A stretch of DNA of 25,471 nucleotides from an uncultured Acidimicrobiaceae bacterium (GTDB lineage: Bacteria > Actinomycetota > Acidimicrobiia > Acidimicrobiales > RAAP-2): positions 1 to 25,471 of the forward strand of contig CALJTY010000016.1 of assembly GCA_937975915.1 (NCBI GenBank). The letters run 5' to 3'. The position numbers and the translations under genes were made by a program. The notes below the pieces were generated by a model. The model had not been told where the DNA came from. It did no database searches and saw only the letters and a program-made list of their open reading frames with translations. Shown in pieces: positions 15,290-22,403 of this stretch (its first letter is position 1; each line of letters opens with the position of its first letter).

Positions 15290-15589
15290 TTATGCACTCC
15301 TTGCTTTCTTTGCTTCTGGAACTAGGTCCACTCCATGTGGGCCAAAGGGACGACAACGGCTGATTCTTTTGCTTGAAAGTGCAATTCCACGCCAAAAACC
15401 ATGTGTTTCTAGGGCTTCAACGGCATACTGCGAGCATGATGGGTAAAAACGGCATGGCGCAATGCGTCCTGCGGTGAATTTTTGATATGTCCTAACCGTG
15501 GCCAGAAGGGTACGCGTTGGAAGATCTCTTTTAACCACGGGCGCCACAGCGCTCAAGTGCTTGTGTGAGGTGATTTCTAAGTTCGTCAT
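15290..15589 (-). CDS. yidD: membrane protein insertion efficiency factor YidD
   Basis: Small factor, with the three-cysteine signature CRFYPSCSQYAVEALETHG followed by GIALSSKRISRCRPF. It assists YidC-dependent insertion and sits between rnpA and yidC as in most bacteria. From the ATG at 15589, which has GGAAAG upstream, it is 99 aa and overlaps the 3' end of rnpA by 59 nt. GTG codons at 15547 or 15538 (85 or 82 aa) would give a shorter overlap and a family-typical length, so the start is uncertain. The core begins near RTLLATVRTYQKF. Confidence 0.88.
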   Translation of the reverse strand: MTNLEITSHKHLSAVAPVVKRDLPTRTLLATVRTYQKFTAGRIAPCRFYPSCSQYAVEALETHGFWRGIALSSKRISRCRPFGPHGVDLVPEAKKARSA

Positions 15590-15863
15590 AGCTGTTCTTT
15601 CCGGTCTCAAAACCACATTTGATCAGGTATATTCCTGATTGTGGTGGAGGGGACAGTTCGTCAAATAGTGCTCTGAGGCGGCGGCGAATTTGGTTGCGAA
15701 CAACCGCATTGCCTACCTTCCGGCTGATTGCGAATGCAACATCAACAGCTGTTGACTCAGGGGAGTTCGCTACGAAGCTGATTCGTAACGGTCCACTTTG
15801 CCCACGGCCTGTTGGGTTTGCAAATAAAGCAAACTGCCGTCGGGAACTAACCCGACCAGGCAC
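15531..15863 (-). CDS. rnpA: ribonuclease P protein component
   Basis: Basic 110-aa protein subunit of RNase P, which binds the 5' leader of pre-tRNA. Seen: the N-terminal RVSSRRQFALFANPTGRG, the beta strand LRISFVAN, and the signature FAISRKVGNAVVRNQIRRRLRALFDE (RNQ in place of the commoner RNR). The GTG start is 7 nt after the rpmH stop with a weak GAG upstream. The rpmH-rnpA pairing is nearly universal. Confidence 0.95.
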   Translation of the reverse strand: MPGRVSSRRQFALFANPTGRGQSGPLRISFVANSPESTAVDVAFAISRKVGNAVVRNQIRRRLRALFDELSPPPQSGIYLIKCGFETGKNSYDELRNHLTQALERCGARG

Positions 15864-15870
15864 AACTAAC

Positions 15871-16005
15871 TCAAACCGTCAATGAGTGACGGCCCTTGTT
15901 ACGACGGGCCTTTAGGATGGAACGGCCGGCACGTGTGCGCATACGAGCACGGAAACCGTGTGTTTTTGCCCTTTTTCGTGCATTTGGCTGATAGGTACGC
16001 TTCAT
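15871..16005 (-). CDS. rpmH: 50S ribosomal protein L34
   Basis: The 44-residue protein beginning MKRTYQPNARKRAKTHGF is the standard L34, ending NKGRHSLTV. AGAGG lies 6 nt upstream of the ATG at 16005; a longer in-frame reading to 16098 is non-conserved leader and is rejected. It is the first gene of the rpmH-rnpA-yidD-yidC-jag-rsmG cluster on the leftward arm, transcribed away from dnaA. Confidence 0.98.
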   Translation of the reverse strand: MKRTYQPNARKRAKTHGFRARMRTRAGRSILKARRNKGRHSLTV

Positions 16006-16021
16006 AAAATCCTCTTCTAAA

Positions 16022-16057
16022 ACTATATTGATGCGCTTCGCGGTACCCCCTGGGGGT
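16022..16057 (-). promoter_or_regulatory. rpmH promoter with palindrome at the -35 position
   Basis: On the minus strand TATAGT (16022-16027) is a good -10 box, placing the start of the message about 10 nt before the rpmH ribosome-binding region. Seventeen nt upstream, where a -35 box belongs, the sequence is the palindrome ACCCCCTGGGGGT (16045-16057) with no TTGACA. A factor-bound site replacing the -35 is possible, but this is inference. Confidence 0.45.
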
Positions 16058-16168
16058 CGCTGGCGCGCTACTGGGAACAATCTTACCTGATGGAGCAACC
16101 TCCCTCAGCGGGGGTTCGAAATTGCGTGTATGGTGACTCTCCCCGCCTGCATGGAGTCAAAAAGTGCT

Positions 16169-16178
16169 TGTGGATAAT
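16169..16178 (+). promoter_or_regulatory. DnaA box overlapping the dnaA -10 region
   Basis: TGTGGATAA (16169-16177) is a perfect DnaA box on the minus strand. GATAAT (16173-16178) inside it can serve as the -10 of dnaA, with a start near 16185, before the GGAGGA at 16195-16200. The overlap fits repression of dnaA by its own product, as known in E. coli. The -35 region is poor. Between 16058 and 16168 I see no gene, only GC-rich partial inverted repeats. Confidence 0.5.
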
Positions 16179-16204
16179 GTTAGTTGTGGTCTGTGGAGGA
16201 AAAA

Positions 16205-17572
16205 ATGCAAAGTGGTGAGGAGATCTGGTCAGTACTTCGTGACTCCTTGCGTAGCAATGCTTCTGAGGCTGTTTGGTCAGCTGGACTTAACAAACTTTGC
16301 CTTGTGGATTATGCAAACGGTGAACTAATTATTGGTGCGCCCAACCAAATTCAACTCCAGCGAGTTCAACAGCGCTATTTACCTTTTATTACCGAACAAG
16401 CTCGTGAGCTTGCTGGGTCGGAAATTCAAATCTTGCTTACATTGAGCGATGTTGATGTCCTCGACCGCGACGACGCTCCGGTTGCTGAGCCAATAACTCC
16501 TGCTCCAACAATCTCGTTCTCACCCAGCATCGATAAACCTGCTCGCCTTGATCCACGAATGACGTTTGATTCTTTTGTTCCTGGATCATCAAACCGTTTG
16601 GCTTTTGCCGCTGCGCAGTCTGTTGCAGAAACACCGGGTCGTGCTTACAACCCCTTGATGATCTACGGAAACTCAGGTTTGGGTAAAACCCATTTATTGC
16701 ACGCCATTGGCAACTATGTACAAGAGAACTACCCGGGGAGAAAGGTGCTGTATGTCTCCACTGAGACATTCCTTAATGACTTCATTCGCGCTATTCAAAC
16801 CCGTACGCAACTGGCGCTTCATGAGCGCTACCGCGAGAACGATGTTTTGTTGATTGATGACATTCAGTTCATGGAAACCCGTGGTGAAACATTCCACGAA
16901 GAGATTTTCCACACCTACAACGCACTTCATGGTGAAGGTAAGCAGATTGTTCTCACATCAGATCGTTCACCTAAGGACCTCGCTGGACTACAGGACCGAT
17001 TCCGCAGTCGGTTGCTCCAAGGTCTCGTTACTGAGATTGACCAACCAGACCTAGAAACAAGGATTGCGATTCTGAGGTCTAAATCAGAGCGTGAGGGGAT
17101 CGACCTACCGACTGATGTTGCTGAGTGGATTGCTCACCGCGTACGAGACAACATTCGTGAGCTCGAAGGGTCAATCACGATGCTTCGCGCCTTTGCAAAC
17201 CTCCGCCAAGAACCCATCTCTTTAGAACTCGCAAAAACCCACCTGACCAACCTCGGACAAGAGCAGGTTGTCTTAAAGCCTGAAAGCATCCTTTCTGTGG
17301 TTGCTGATTTTTATGGGCTGTCGGTTGAGGATGTTCGTGGCTCTAAGCGACTGCGACCATTGGTCCACGCCAGACACATTGCTATGTACTTGGTCCGTGA
17401 TCTACTCAACAACTACTCATATCCAATGATTGCCAGGATTTTTGATGGAAGAAACCACACGACTGTTATTAGTGGTGTGGAGAAAATTAAAGAACAGCTC
17501 GCGGTAAACGCTGAAGTTCTCGCAGAAGTCAATCAATTAAAACGACGTTTACAAGGGGAGGGTCGCGATTAG
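16205..17572 (+). CDS. dnaA: chromosomal replication initiator protein DnaA
   Basis: AAA+ initiator that binds DnaA boxes and melts the origin. From the ATG at 16205, with GGAGGA 4-9 nt upstream, it is 455 aa. Seen: domain I (about 1-85, IWSVLRDSLRS...), a short linker, Walker A GNSGLGKTH (155-163), Walker B LLIDDIQF (Asp218), the arginine-finger/sensor region SDRSPKDLAGLQDRFRSRLLQGL, and domain IV RSKRLRPLVHARHIAMYL. The final DNA-binding motif reads FDGRNHTTV; the family norm is FGGRDHTTV, so Asn417 replaces the conserved Asp. The short linker between domains I and III is typical of a compact DnaA. A GTG at 16184 is rejected as it precedes the ribosome-binding site. Confidence 0.98.
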   Translation: MQSGEEIWSVLRDSLRSNASEAVWSAGLNKLCLVDYANGELIIGAPNQIQLQRVQQRYLPFITEQARELAGSEIQILLTLSDVDVLDRDDAPVAEPITPAPTISFSPSIDKPARLDPRMTFDSFVPGSSNRLAFAAAQSVAETPGRAYNPLMIYGNSGLGKTHLLHAIGNYVQENYPGRKVLYVSTETFLNDFIRAIQTRTQLALHERYRENDVLLIDDIQFMETRGETFHEEIFHTYNALHGEGKQIVLTSDRSPKDLAGLQDRFRSRLLQGLVTEIDQPDLETRIAILRSKSEREGIDLPTDVAEWIAHRVRDNIRELEGSITMLRAFANLRQEPISLELAKTHLTNLGQEQVVLKPESILSVVADFYGLSVEDVRGSKRLRPLVHARHIAMYLVRDLLNNYSYPMIARIFDGRNHTTVISGVEKIKEQLAVNAEVLAEVNQLKRRLQGEGRD

Positions 17573-17641
17573 TTTGTGGACAACTTGGGTTTCTCTTTGT
17601 TGTTTACGCGTTGGTTAGTGTCACTCAATCCACATAACTTA

Positions 17642-17664
17642 AAGGTTGAGTTTTGAAGGTTGAG
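17642..17664 (+). repeat. AAGGTTGAG direct repeat in oriC
   Basis: AAGGTTGAG occurs at 17642-17650 and 17656-17664, a 14-bp period. Closely related TTTAAGGTTGAAGGTT occurs beside the DnaA-box cluster at 10951-10966. Function unknown; possibly a binding site for an origin-associated protein. Confidence 0.5.
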
Positions 17665-17733
17665 AGAATTAGTAACAAGTATGTGTGTTGTTGTGTGTTT
17701 AGTTAATCAATTACGACCAGGTAGTTTGAGAAG

Positions 17734-17785
17734 TTATACACATATCCACAGACCTACTACTACTAGTACTTTTAAATATATAAAT
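17734..17785 (+). other. DnaA-trio element and AT-rich unwinding region
   Basis: Two abutting DnaA boxes (17734-17750) are followed after 3 bp by CTACTACTACTA (17754-17765), which on the opposite strand reads 3'-GAT-5' four times. DnaA assembles as single-strand filament on such trios. The following CTTTTAAATATATAAA is nearly all A/T and is the likely site of first melting. Confidence 0.75.
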
Positions 17786-17822
17786 CCACACCGTAGTCTC
17801 AGTAGTAACGAAAGGTAGTTCT

Positions 17823-18923
17823 ATGAAGTTCAAGTCAGAGCGCGACATTCTCGTCGAAGCCCTTGCCGCCGCGAGCAGGGTTGTAGCAACACGTCTTATT
17901 GGGGCTTCGTCAGGAATCCTTCTAAACCTCAGTGGTAACCAACTCACAGTTACAGGCACAGACCTAGATATAACAGTACGCACCACAGTGGATGTAATTG
18001 GTGGAGAAGATGGATCAATAGTTGTACCCGCACGACTAATCGTGGATGCAGTTCGTTCACTCGAAGCTGGCGCAGTAACAGTTAGTGGTAGTGAAGAAAA
18101 CGTTGAGGTTTCGTTAGGACGAGCAAAATTCTCACTCCGAACATTTGCTGTTATGGATTATCCAAAACTGCCACCCATTAGTGGCTCTATAACAAACATT
18201 GCTGCAGCTGATCTAATTAACGGTCTCAACCAAGTTGTTCGAGCTGCTGCGAACGATGATGCTCGCCCACTCCTTACTGGAGTTTTATTCACCACAGAAA
18301 ACGACGCACTTCGATTAATCGCTACAGACTCTTACCGACTCGCTGTACGCGATGTTCCAGGAGTTAAGGGTTTTGGTGGACACCACGACCTTTTGGTCCC
18401 AGCAAGAGCCTTACAAGAGCTGCAACGCGCCGCCGCCTCTCTAAGCACAGACGCAGAAATTGGTGTAACCCTCAATGATTCAGAAATCTGTTTCATCGTT
18501 GGACAAACAAACATTTCATCAAGGCTTATTGATGGAAACTATCCATCTGTTCTCCAGTTGATCCCAGCTAGTTACCCAAACCAACTACGAATTGCAAAAG
18601 ACACACTCCTCACATCACTCAAAAGAGCAAAATTGCTCGCTAAGGACTCGACGTCATCAGTTCGTCTAACAACAAAAGACAAGGGGCTTGAGATTCGAAC
18701 CCAAAGCCACGAAACAGGTGACATCGAGGACAATGTTGATGCCGACTATTCAGGCGAAGAAATCACAATCGCATTTAACCCGAGCTTTCTTATCGATGGA
18801 ATCGAAGCGGTTCCCGGCGACGAAATAATTTTAGAAATGTCTGACTCGGTTCGACCGGCAATGGTCCATGGTGTTGAAGACACACGTTTTCGCTACCTGT
18901 TGATGCCTGTTCGCGTTCAATAA
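17823..18923 (+). CDS. dnaN: DNA polymerase III beta sliding clamp
   Basis: Ring-shaped processivity clamp that tethers the polymerase and other repair proteins to DNA. It is 366 aa, three repeated clamp domains of about 120 aa; visible landmarks include the N-terminal KFKSERDILVEALAAASRVV, NDDARPLLTGVLF in the second domain, ATDSYRLAV, and the C-terminal FRYLLMPVRVQ. AAAGG at 17811-17815 lies 7 nt before the ATG. The end is 14 nt from the recF start. Confidence 0.98.
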   Translation: MKFKSERDILVEALAAASRVVATRLIGASSGILLNLSGNQLTVTGTDLDITVRTTVDVIGGEDGSIVVPARLIVDAVRSLEAGAVTVSGSEENVEVSLGRAKFSLRTFAVMDYPKLPPISGSITNIAAADLINGLNQVVRAAANDDARPLLTGVLFTTENDALRLIATDSYRLAVRDVPGVKGFGGHHDLLVPARALQELQRAAASLSTDAEIGVTLNDSEICFIVGQTNISSRLIDGNYPSVLQLIPASYPNQLRIAKDTLLTSLKRAKLLAKDSTSSVRLTTKDKGLEIRTQSHETGDIEDNVDADYSGEEITIAFNPSFLIDGIEAVPGDEIILEMSDSVRPAMVHGVEDTRFRYLLMPVRVQ

Positions 18924-18937
18924 GCTTCGAGACTGCC

Positions 18938-20017
18938 GTGGGGCTGCACGAACTCACACTTCGAAACTTTCGCACCTTTAAAGAACTACGCCTAGAACCA
19001 GATCGTGATGCAGTAACTGTTTTTCTTTCACCAAACGGCACAGGAAAAACCTCCGTTCTTGAAGCGGTCTACGCACTAGCAACAGCACAATCGTTTCGAA
19101 CATCATCAGCTCACGACATGATTCGTACAAACGAAACACAAAGCGAAGTTCATGGTGTGCTGTTTCAAAACGATCGTCGTGTACAAGTTGACCTCACTAT
19201 AAGCAAGGGTCTAAAAAACACAACCAAAAAAATGTTGATCAACGGCAACAAACCAAAATCAAGAACCGAGCTCGCCGATGTTTTGCCAATAACAATCTTC
19301 ACCCCCGAGGGTGTTGGAATAGTTCGCGAAAGCCCAGAAAACAGAAGGACTTTCCTCACGGGTGTGATTGAGGACAAAGAACCTAAAACCGCGGTACTAG
19401 TCGAACGCTTCAACAAAATTTTAAAACAACGCAACGCATTGCTGTACGCATTCGACGGACAAACACCATCAACTTCACAAAAAAACGAACTCGATGCCTG
19501 GAGTGCAGACTTTATAGATGTCAGCAACGAGGTACTAGAGGTAAGAGAAAAAACCATCGCACTACTTCTTCCATTGGTTCAACATTTTTATGAAGAGCTT
19601 TCTGAGTCGACAACCCCAATAGGTGTTAGTTATGAACGTTCATGGACTGGCGATCTTTCAGACGCGCTCACCAAGTCTTTAAACGACGATCTGTATCGTC
19701 GCCACACAACTGTTGGTCCACACAGAGACGACATCATGCTTTCCATCAACACGAGAGATGCGCGTCGTCAGGCATCACAAGGTGAGCAACGCTCAATTGC
19801 ACTCGCACTTCGTCTAGCTGGACATAATCTCGTAAAACAAGAAAGGGGAATCGAACCACTTCTTCTCCTTGATGATGTTTTTAGTGAGCTTGACCCACTA
19901 CGAAGTAACCGTTTGTTGCAGTTACTACCAACAGGGCAAACCCTGGTCACAACGGCGTCACCGTTGCCACATGGAATGAACCCTGCGGTGGTAATTGACG
20001 TAACGAAAGCTTTGTAA
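18938..20017 (+). CDS. recF: DNA replication and repair protein RecF
   Basis: SMC-like ATPase that helps RecA load at single-strand gaps. It is 359 aa. Seen: N-terminal LRNFRTFKEL, Walker A PNGTGKTS (Lys37), the Arg-rich VRESPENRRTFL, GPHRDDIML, the ABC signature region SQGEQRSIALALRL, and Walker B LLLLDDVFSELD. The GTG at 18938 keeps the conserved start (GLHELTLRNFR); no strong ribosome-binding site is present. Its stop overlaps dciA as TAATG. Confidence 0.96.
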   Translation: MGLHELTLRNFRTFKELRLEPDRDAVTVFLSPNGTGKTSVLEAVYALATAQSFRTSSAHDMIRTNETQSEVHGVLFQNDRRVQVDLTISKGLKNTTKKMLINGNKPKSRTELADVLPITIFTPEGVGIVRESPENRRTFLTGVIEDKEPKTAVLVERFNKILKQRNALLYAFDGQTPSTSQKNELDAWSADFIDVSNEVLEVREKTIALLLPLVQHFYEELSESTTPIGVSYERSWTGDLSDALTKSLNDDLYRRHTTVGPHRDDIMLSINTRDARRQASQGEQRSIALALRLAGHNLVKQERGIEPLLLLDDVFSELDPLRSNRLLQLLPTGQTLVTTASPLPHGMNPAVVIDVTKAL

Positions 20018-20322
20018 TGGCACGTTTCAATGAGCAACCAAAAACAATTGGCGACCTCCTCAACATTGTTGCCGGACGTCTTCGAAAAGTAGACATCCGG
20101 GCCATCGATCAAATTCGAGAACTGTGGCCAAGCATCGTTGACCCAGTTCTGGCACAAAACTGTCGACCAGAATTCATCAAAAACGGTGTTTTGTTGATCA
20201 CTGTCCCGTCTGGGGCGTTCGCACAAAGAATTTCGAGCGAAACCAACACCATTTTGGAGGGTTTTTTACCCCTCGGAGAAAGCGCTCCAACCGCCCTTCG
20301 AACAGTGCTCGAAAATAAGTAA
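20017..20322 (+). CDS. dciA: DciA-type helicase loader (DUF721)
   Basis: A 101-aa protein of the DUF721/DciA family, which loads or stimulates the replicative helicase DnaB in bacteria lacking DnaC/DnaI. Seen: IGDLLNIVAGRLRK, then ELWPSIVDPVLAQNCRPEFIKNGVLLITVPSGAFAQRIS, the conserved KH-like core. The ATG overlaps the recF stop by one base, as in other actinobacteria where it lies between recF and gyrB (Rv0004). It is shorter than mycobacterial homologues, mostly in the disordered ends. Confidence 0.92.
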   Translation: MARFNEQPKTIGDLLNIVAGRLRKVDIRAIDQIRELWPSIVDPVLAQNCRPEFIKNGVLLITVPSGAFAQRISSETNTILEGFLPLGESAPTALRTVLENK

Positions 20323-20337
20323 AAAACCAAGTTAAAT

Positions 20338-20361
20338 AAGGCGTTTAGGTGCCTTAAACGC
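20338..20361 (+). other. overlapping alternative hairpins upstream of gyrB
   Basis: AAGGC (20338-20342) can pair with GCCTT (20351-20355), or GCGTTTA (20341-20347) can pair with TAAACGC (20355-20361). The two stems share bases and exclude each other. There is no T-run, so simple termination after dciA is doubtful. Confidence 0.4.
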
Positions 20362-20386
20362 GCACAAATGTCACACCCTCTCGGGT

Positions 20387-20451
20387 AGGATTATGGGGTC
20401 CCAAAATAACTTGGTGACGGCGTTAAAACGCCTGAATTTCTACCGAAAGGA
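20387..20451 (+). promoter_or_regulatory. gyrB promoter candidate and leader hairpin
   Basis: TAGGAT (20387-20392) is a plausible -10 box for a gyrB transcript starting near 20399. The leader then contains GGCGTT-AA-AACGCC (20419-20432), a perfect 6-bp inverted repeat, before GAAAGGA (20445-20451), the ribosome-binding site. No -35 box stands out. Confidence 0.4.
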
Positions 20452-20458
20452 TGCCTCT

Positions 20459-22390
20459 GTGGCCGAGAAAAGCAAGGGGTCCGCTAGCTACGGAGCAAGC
20501 GATATCACCGTTCTCGAGGGTCTTGAGCCAGTTCGTGTCAGACCAGGTATGTACATCGGCTCTACGGGCCCTGCAGGGCTTCACCACCTCATCTGGGAGG
20601 TTGTAGACAACGCTGTTGACGAAGCCATGGCTGGCTACTGTTCGCGCATTGACGTGACAATCCTGGCTAACGGCAGTGTTCGAGTGAGCGACGACGGCCG
20701 AGGAATTCCAGTCGACGAACACCCACAGTACCCAGGTAAGTCCGCTGCAGAAATTGTTCTTACAGTTCTTCACGCCGGAGGAAAGTTTGGCGGCGAAGGC
20801 TACAAAGTTTCTGGAGGTCTTCACGGAGTAGGTGTGTCAGTTGTTAACGCACTTTCAACTGAATTAATTCTTGAAATCGATCGCAATGGCGATCATCACC
20901 AACTTGTTTTCAAAAATGGTGGAAAGCCATCTGGAAAAATAAAAGTAACAGGCAAGGCTCCTAAGGACCGAACCGGAACGACAGTTACATTCACACCAGA
21001 CCCAACAATTTTTGAAGACGTTGACTTTCGTGCACAAACCGTTCTAGAGCGTCTTCAGATCATGGCCTTCTTGAACAAAGGTTTAGAAATTCGCTTTGAA
21101 GATGAGCGCAAAGGAAGAGAAGCAAAAGAAACCTTCGTCTACAAAGGTGGAATTGTTGACTACGTTCGCCACCTCAACAACTCAAAAGAGTCACTCTTTC
21201 GAAAAGTTGGTTACTACGAACAGGCTGAAGAAGGACAAGAAGTTGAAGTCGCCTTCCAGTGGAATACGGGTTACTACGAAAGCATTCACTCGTTCGCCAA
21301 CGGTATTTCAACCATTGAAGGTGGAATGCACGAAGAAGGATTCCGTAAAGCAATTACCAACGTTGTTAACCGTTACGCACGTAAGCGCAATCTTCTAAAA
21401 GAAAAAGAAGACAACCTTCTTGGTGAAGACATCCGTGAAGGACTAACCGCAATCATTGCTGTTCGTCTCGCTGAACCACAGTTCGAAGGACAAACAAAAG
21501 GAAAGCTCGGAAACGTTTCAATCCGTTCTCTTGTAGAGCGTGCAACAAACGACAAGCTCGCCGAATGGTTGGAAGAAAATCCAAAAGAAGGCAGCCAGAT
21601 TATTGCGAAGGCAACACAAGCTGCGCGTGCACGAATGGCCGCACGCCAAGCTCGTGACCTAACACGCAGAAAGAGTGCGCTGGATGGTGCGGGACTCCCA
21701 GGAAAACTGGTGGACTGTTCTTCAAACGATCCACGTGAGTGCGAACTATTTATTGTTGAAGGTAACTCAGCTGGTGGTTCTGCGAAGGATGCTCGTAATC
21801 CACGCAACCAAGCAATTCTTCCAATCCGAGGAAAGATTCTGAACGTTGAAAAAGCACGCTCAGACAAAATTCTGAAGAACACAGAAATCCAAGCCCTTAT
21901 TTCAGCCATTGGCGCAGGTGTTGAAGGTGACTTTGACGTTACGAAGATTAGATACAGCAAAATCATCTTGCTGGCGGACGCCGATGTTGACGGAAGCCAC
22001 ATTCGCACACTTCTTCTCACGTTCTTCTTCCGTCAAATGACCGAGTTAGTGACAAATGGAAATGTGTACGTTGCGCAACCACCTCTGTACTCAACGTTGG
22101 TTGGAAAAGAGAAGGAATATCTTCGAGACGACACTGCCAAGGCCAAGTTCCTCGCAGAGAATCCAAATCACAAGAACGACTTCCAACGACTTAAGGGTCT
22201 AGGTGAGATGGACTACGACGAACTTCGTGACACCACAATGGATGCTTCAAAGCGTGCACTTCTTCAGATCACCGTTGAACAAGCAGCACTAGCTGACGAA
22301 GTGTGTTCAATCCTCATGGGTGACGATGTTCCACAACGCCGACACTTTATTCAGACAAACGCAAAAGACGTTCGATTCCTAGACATCTAG
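20459..22390 (+). CDS. gyrB: DNA gyrase subunit B
   Basis: ATPase subunit of the enzyme that introduces negative supercoils. From the GTG at 20459 it is 643 aa. Seen: GHKL ATP site with Glu47 and Asn51 (WEVVDNAVDEAMAG), SDDGRGIPV (Asp79), GGLHGVGVSVVNALS, the TOPRIM motifs FIVEGNSAGGSAKDARN and DADVDGSHIRT, and the C-terminal QRLKGLGEMDYDELRDTTMD. GAAAGGA sits 7 nt before the GTG; an ATG at 20393 would add 22 unconserved residues covering the likely promoter and leader, so it is rejected. Cotranscribed with gyrA 13 bp downstream. Confidence 0.97.
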   Translation: MAEKSKGSASYGASDITVLEGLEPVRVRPGMYIGSTGPAGLHHLIWEVVDNAVDEAMAGYCSRIDVTILANGSVRVSDDGRGIPVDEHPQYPGKSAAEIVLTVLHAGGKFGGEGYKVSGGLHGVGVSVVNALSTELILEIDRNGDHHQLVFKNGGKPSGKIKVTGKAPKDRTGTTVTFTPDPTIFEDVDFRAQTVLERLQIMAFLNKGLEIRFEDERKGREAKETFVYKGGIVDYVRHLNNSKESLFRKVGYYEQAEEGQEVEVAFQWNTGYYESIHSFANGISTIEGGMHEEGFRKAITNVVNRYARKRNLLKEKEDNLLGEDIREGLTAIIAVRLAEPQFEGQTKGKLGNVSIRSLVERATNDKLAEWLEENPKEGSQIIAKATQAARARMAARQARDLTRRKSALDGAGLPGKLVDCSSNDPRECELFIVEGNSAGGSAKDARNPRNQAILPIRGKILNVEKARSDKILKNTEIQALISAIGAGVEGDFDVTKIRYSKIILLADADVDGSHIRTLLLTFFFRQMTELVTNGNVYVAQPPLYSTLVGKEKEYLRDDTAKAKFLAENPNHKNDFQRLKGLGEMDYDELRDTTMDASKRALLQITVEQAALADEVCSILMGDDVPQRRHFIQTNAKDVRFLDI

Positions 22391-22403
22391 GAGCAGAGGA
22401 AAC

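Larger units (their letters stand above)
17573..17822. other. oriC: replication origin oriC (dnaA-dnaN gap)
   Basis: The 250-bp non-coding gap carries: TTGTCCACA on the minus strand at 17575-17583; a weak box CAATCCACA at 17626-17634; tandem boxes TTATACACA (17734-17742) and ATATCCACA (17742-17750); CTACTACTACTA at 17754-17765, four DnaA-trio units; then an AT-rich stretch about 17768-17785. A further box-like AAATCCACA follows at 17782-17790. The order box, trio, AT-rich region is that of the basal unwinding system described in B. subtilis. The dnaN message start and AAAGG ribosome site (17811-17815) lie at the right end. Confidence 0.9.

Noticed and set aside
15288..15395. N-terminal extension of yidC
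   Set aside because: It lies within yidD in another frame; the ATG at 15287 has a good ribosome-binding site and the family start.
16111..16124. GGGGTTCGAAAT, resembling a tRNA T-loop
   Set aside because: No acceptor, D or anticodon arm can be built around it; it is GC-rich leader between rpmH and dnaA.
16184..16204. GTG start for dnaA
   Set aside because: It precedes the GGAGGA ribosome-binding site used by the ATG at 16205.
20393..20458. ATG-initiated extension of gyrB
   Set aside because: The 22 added residues are not conserved, and a ribosome-binding site sits properly before the GTG at 20459.
21373..22020. 215-codon open frame antisense to gyrB
   Set aside because: Ser/Arg-rich, low-complexity translation, fully inside a conserved gene; a codon-bias shadow.
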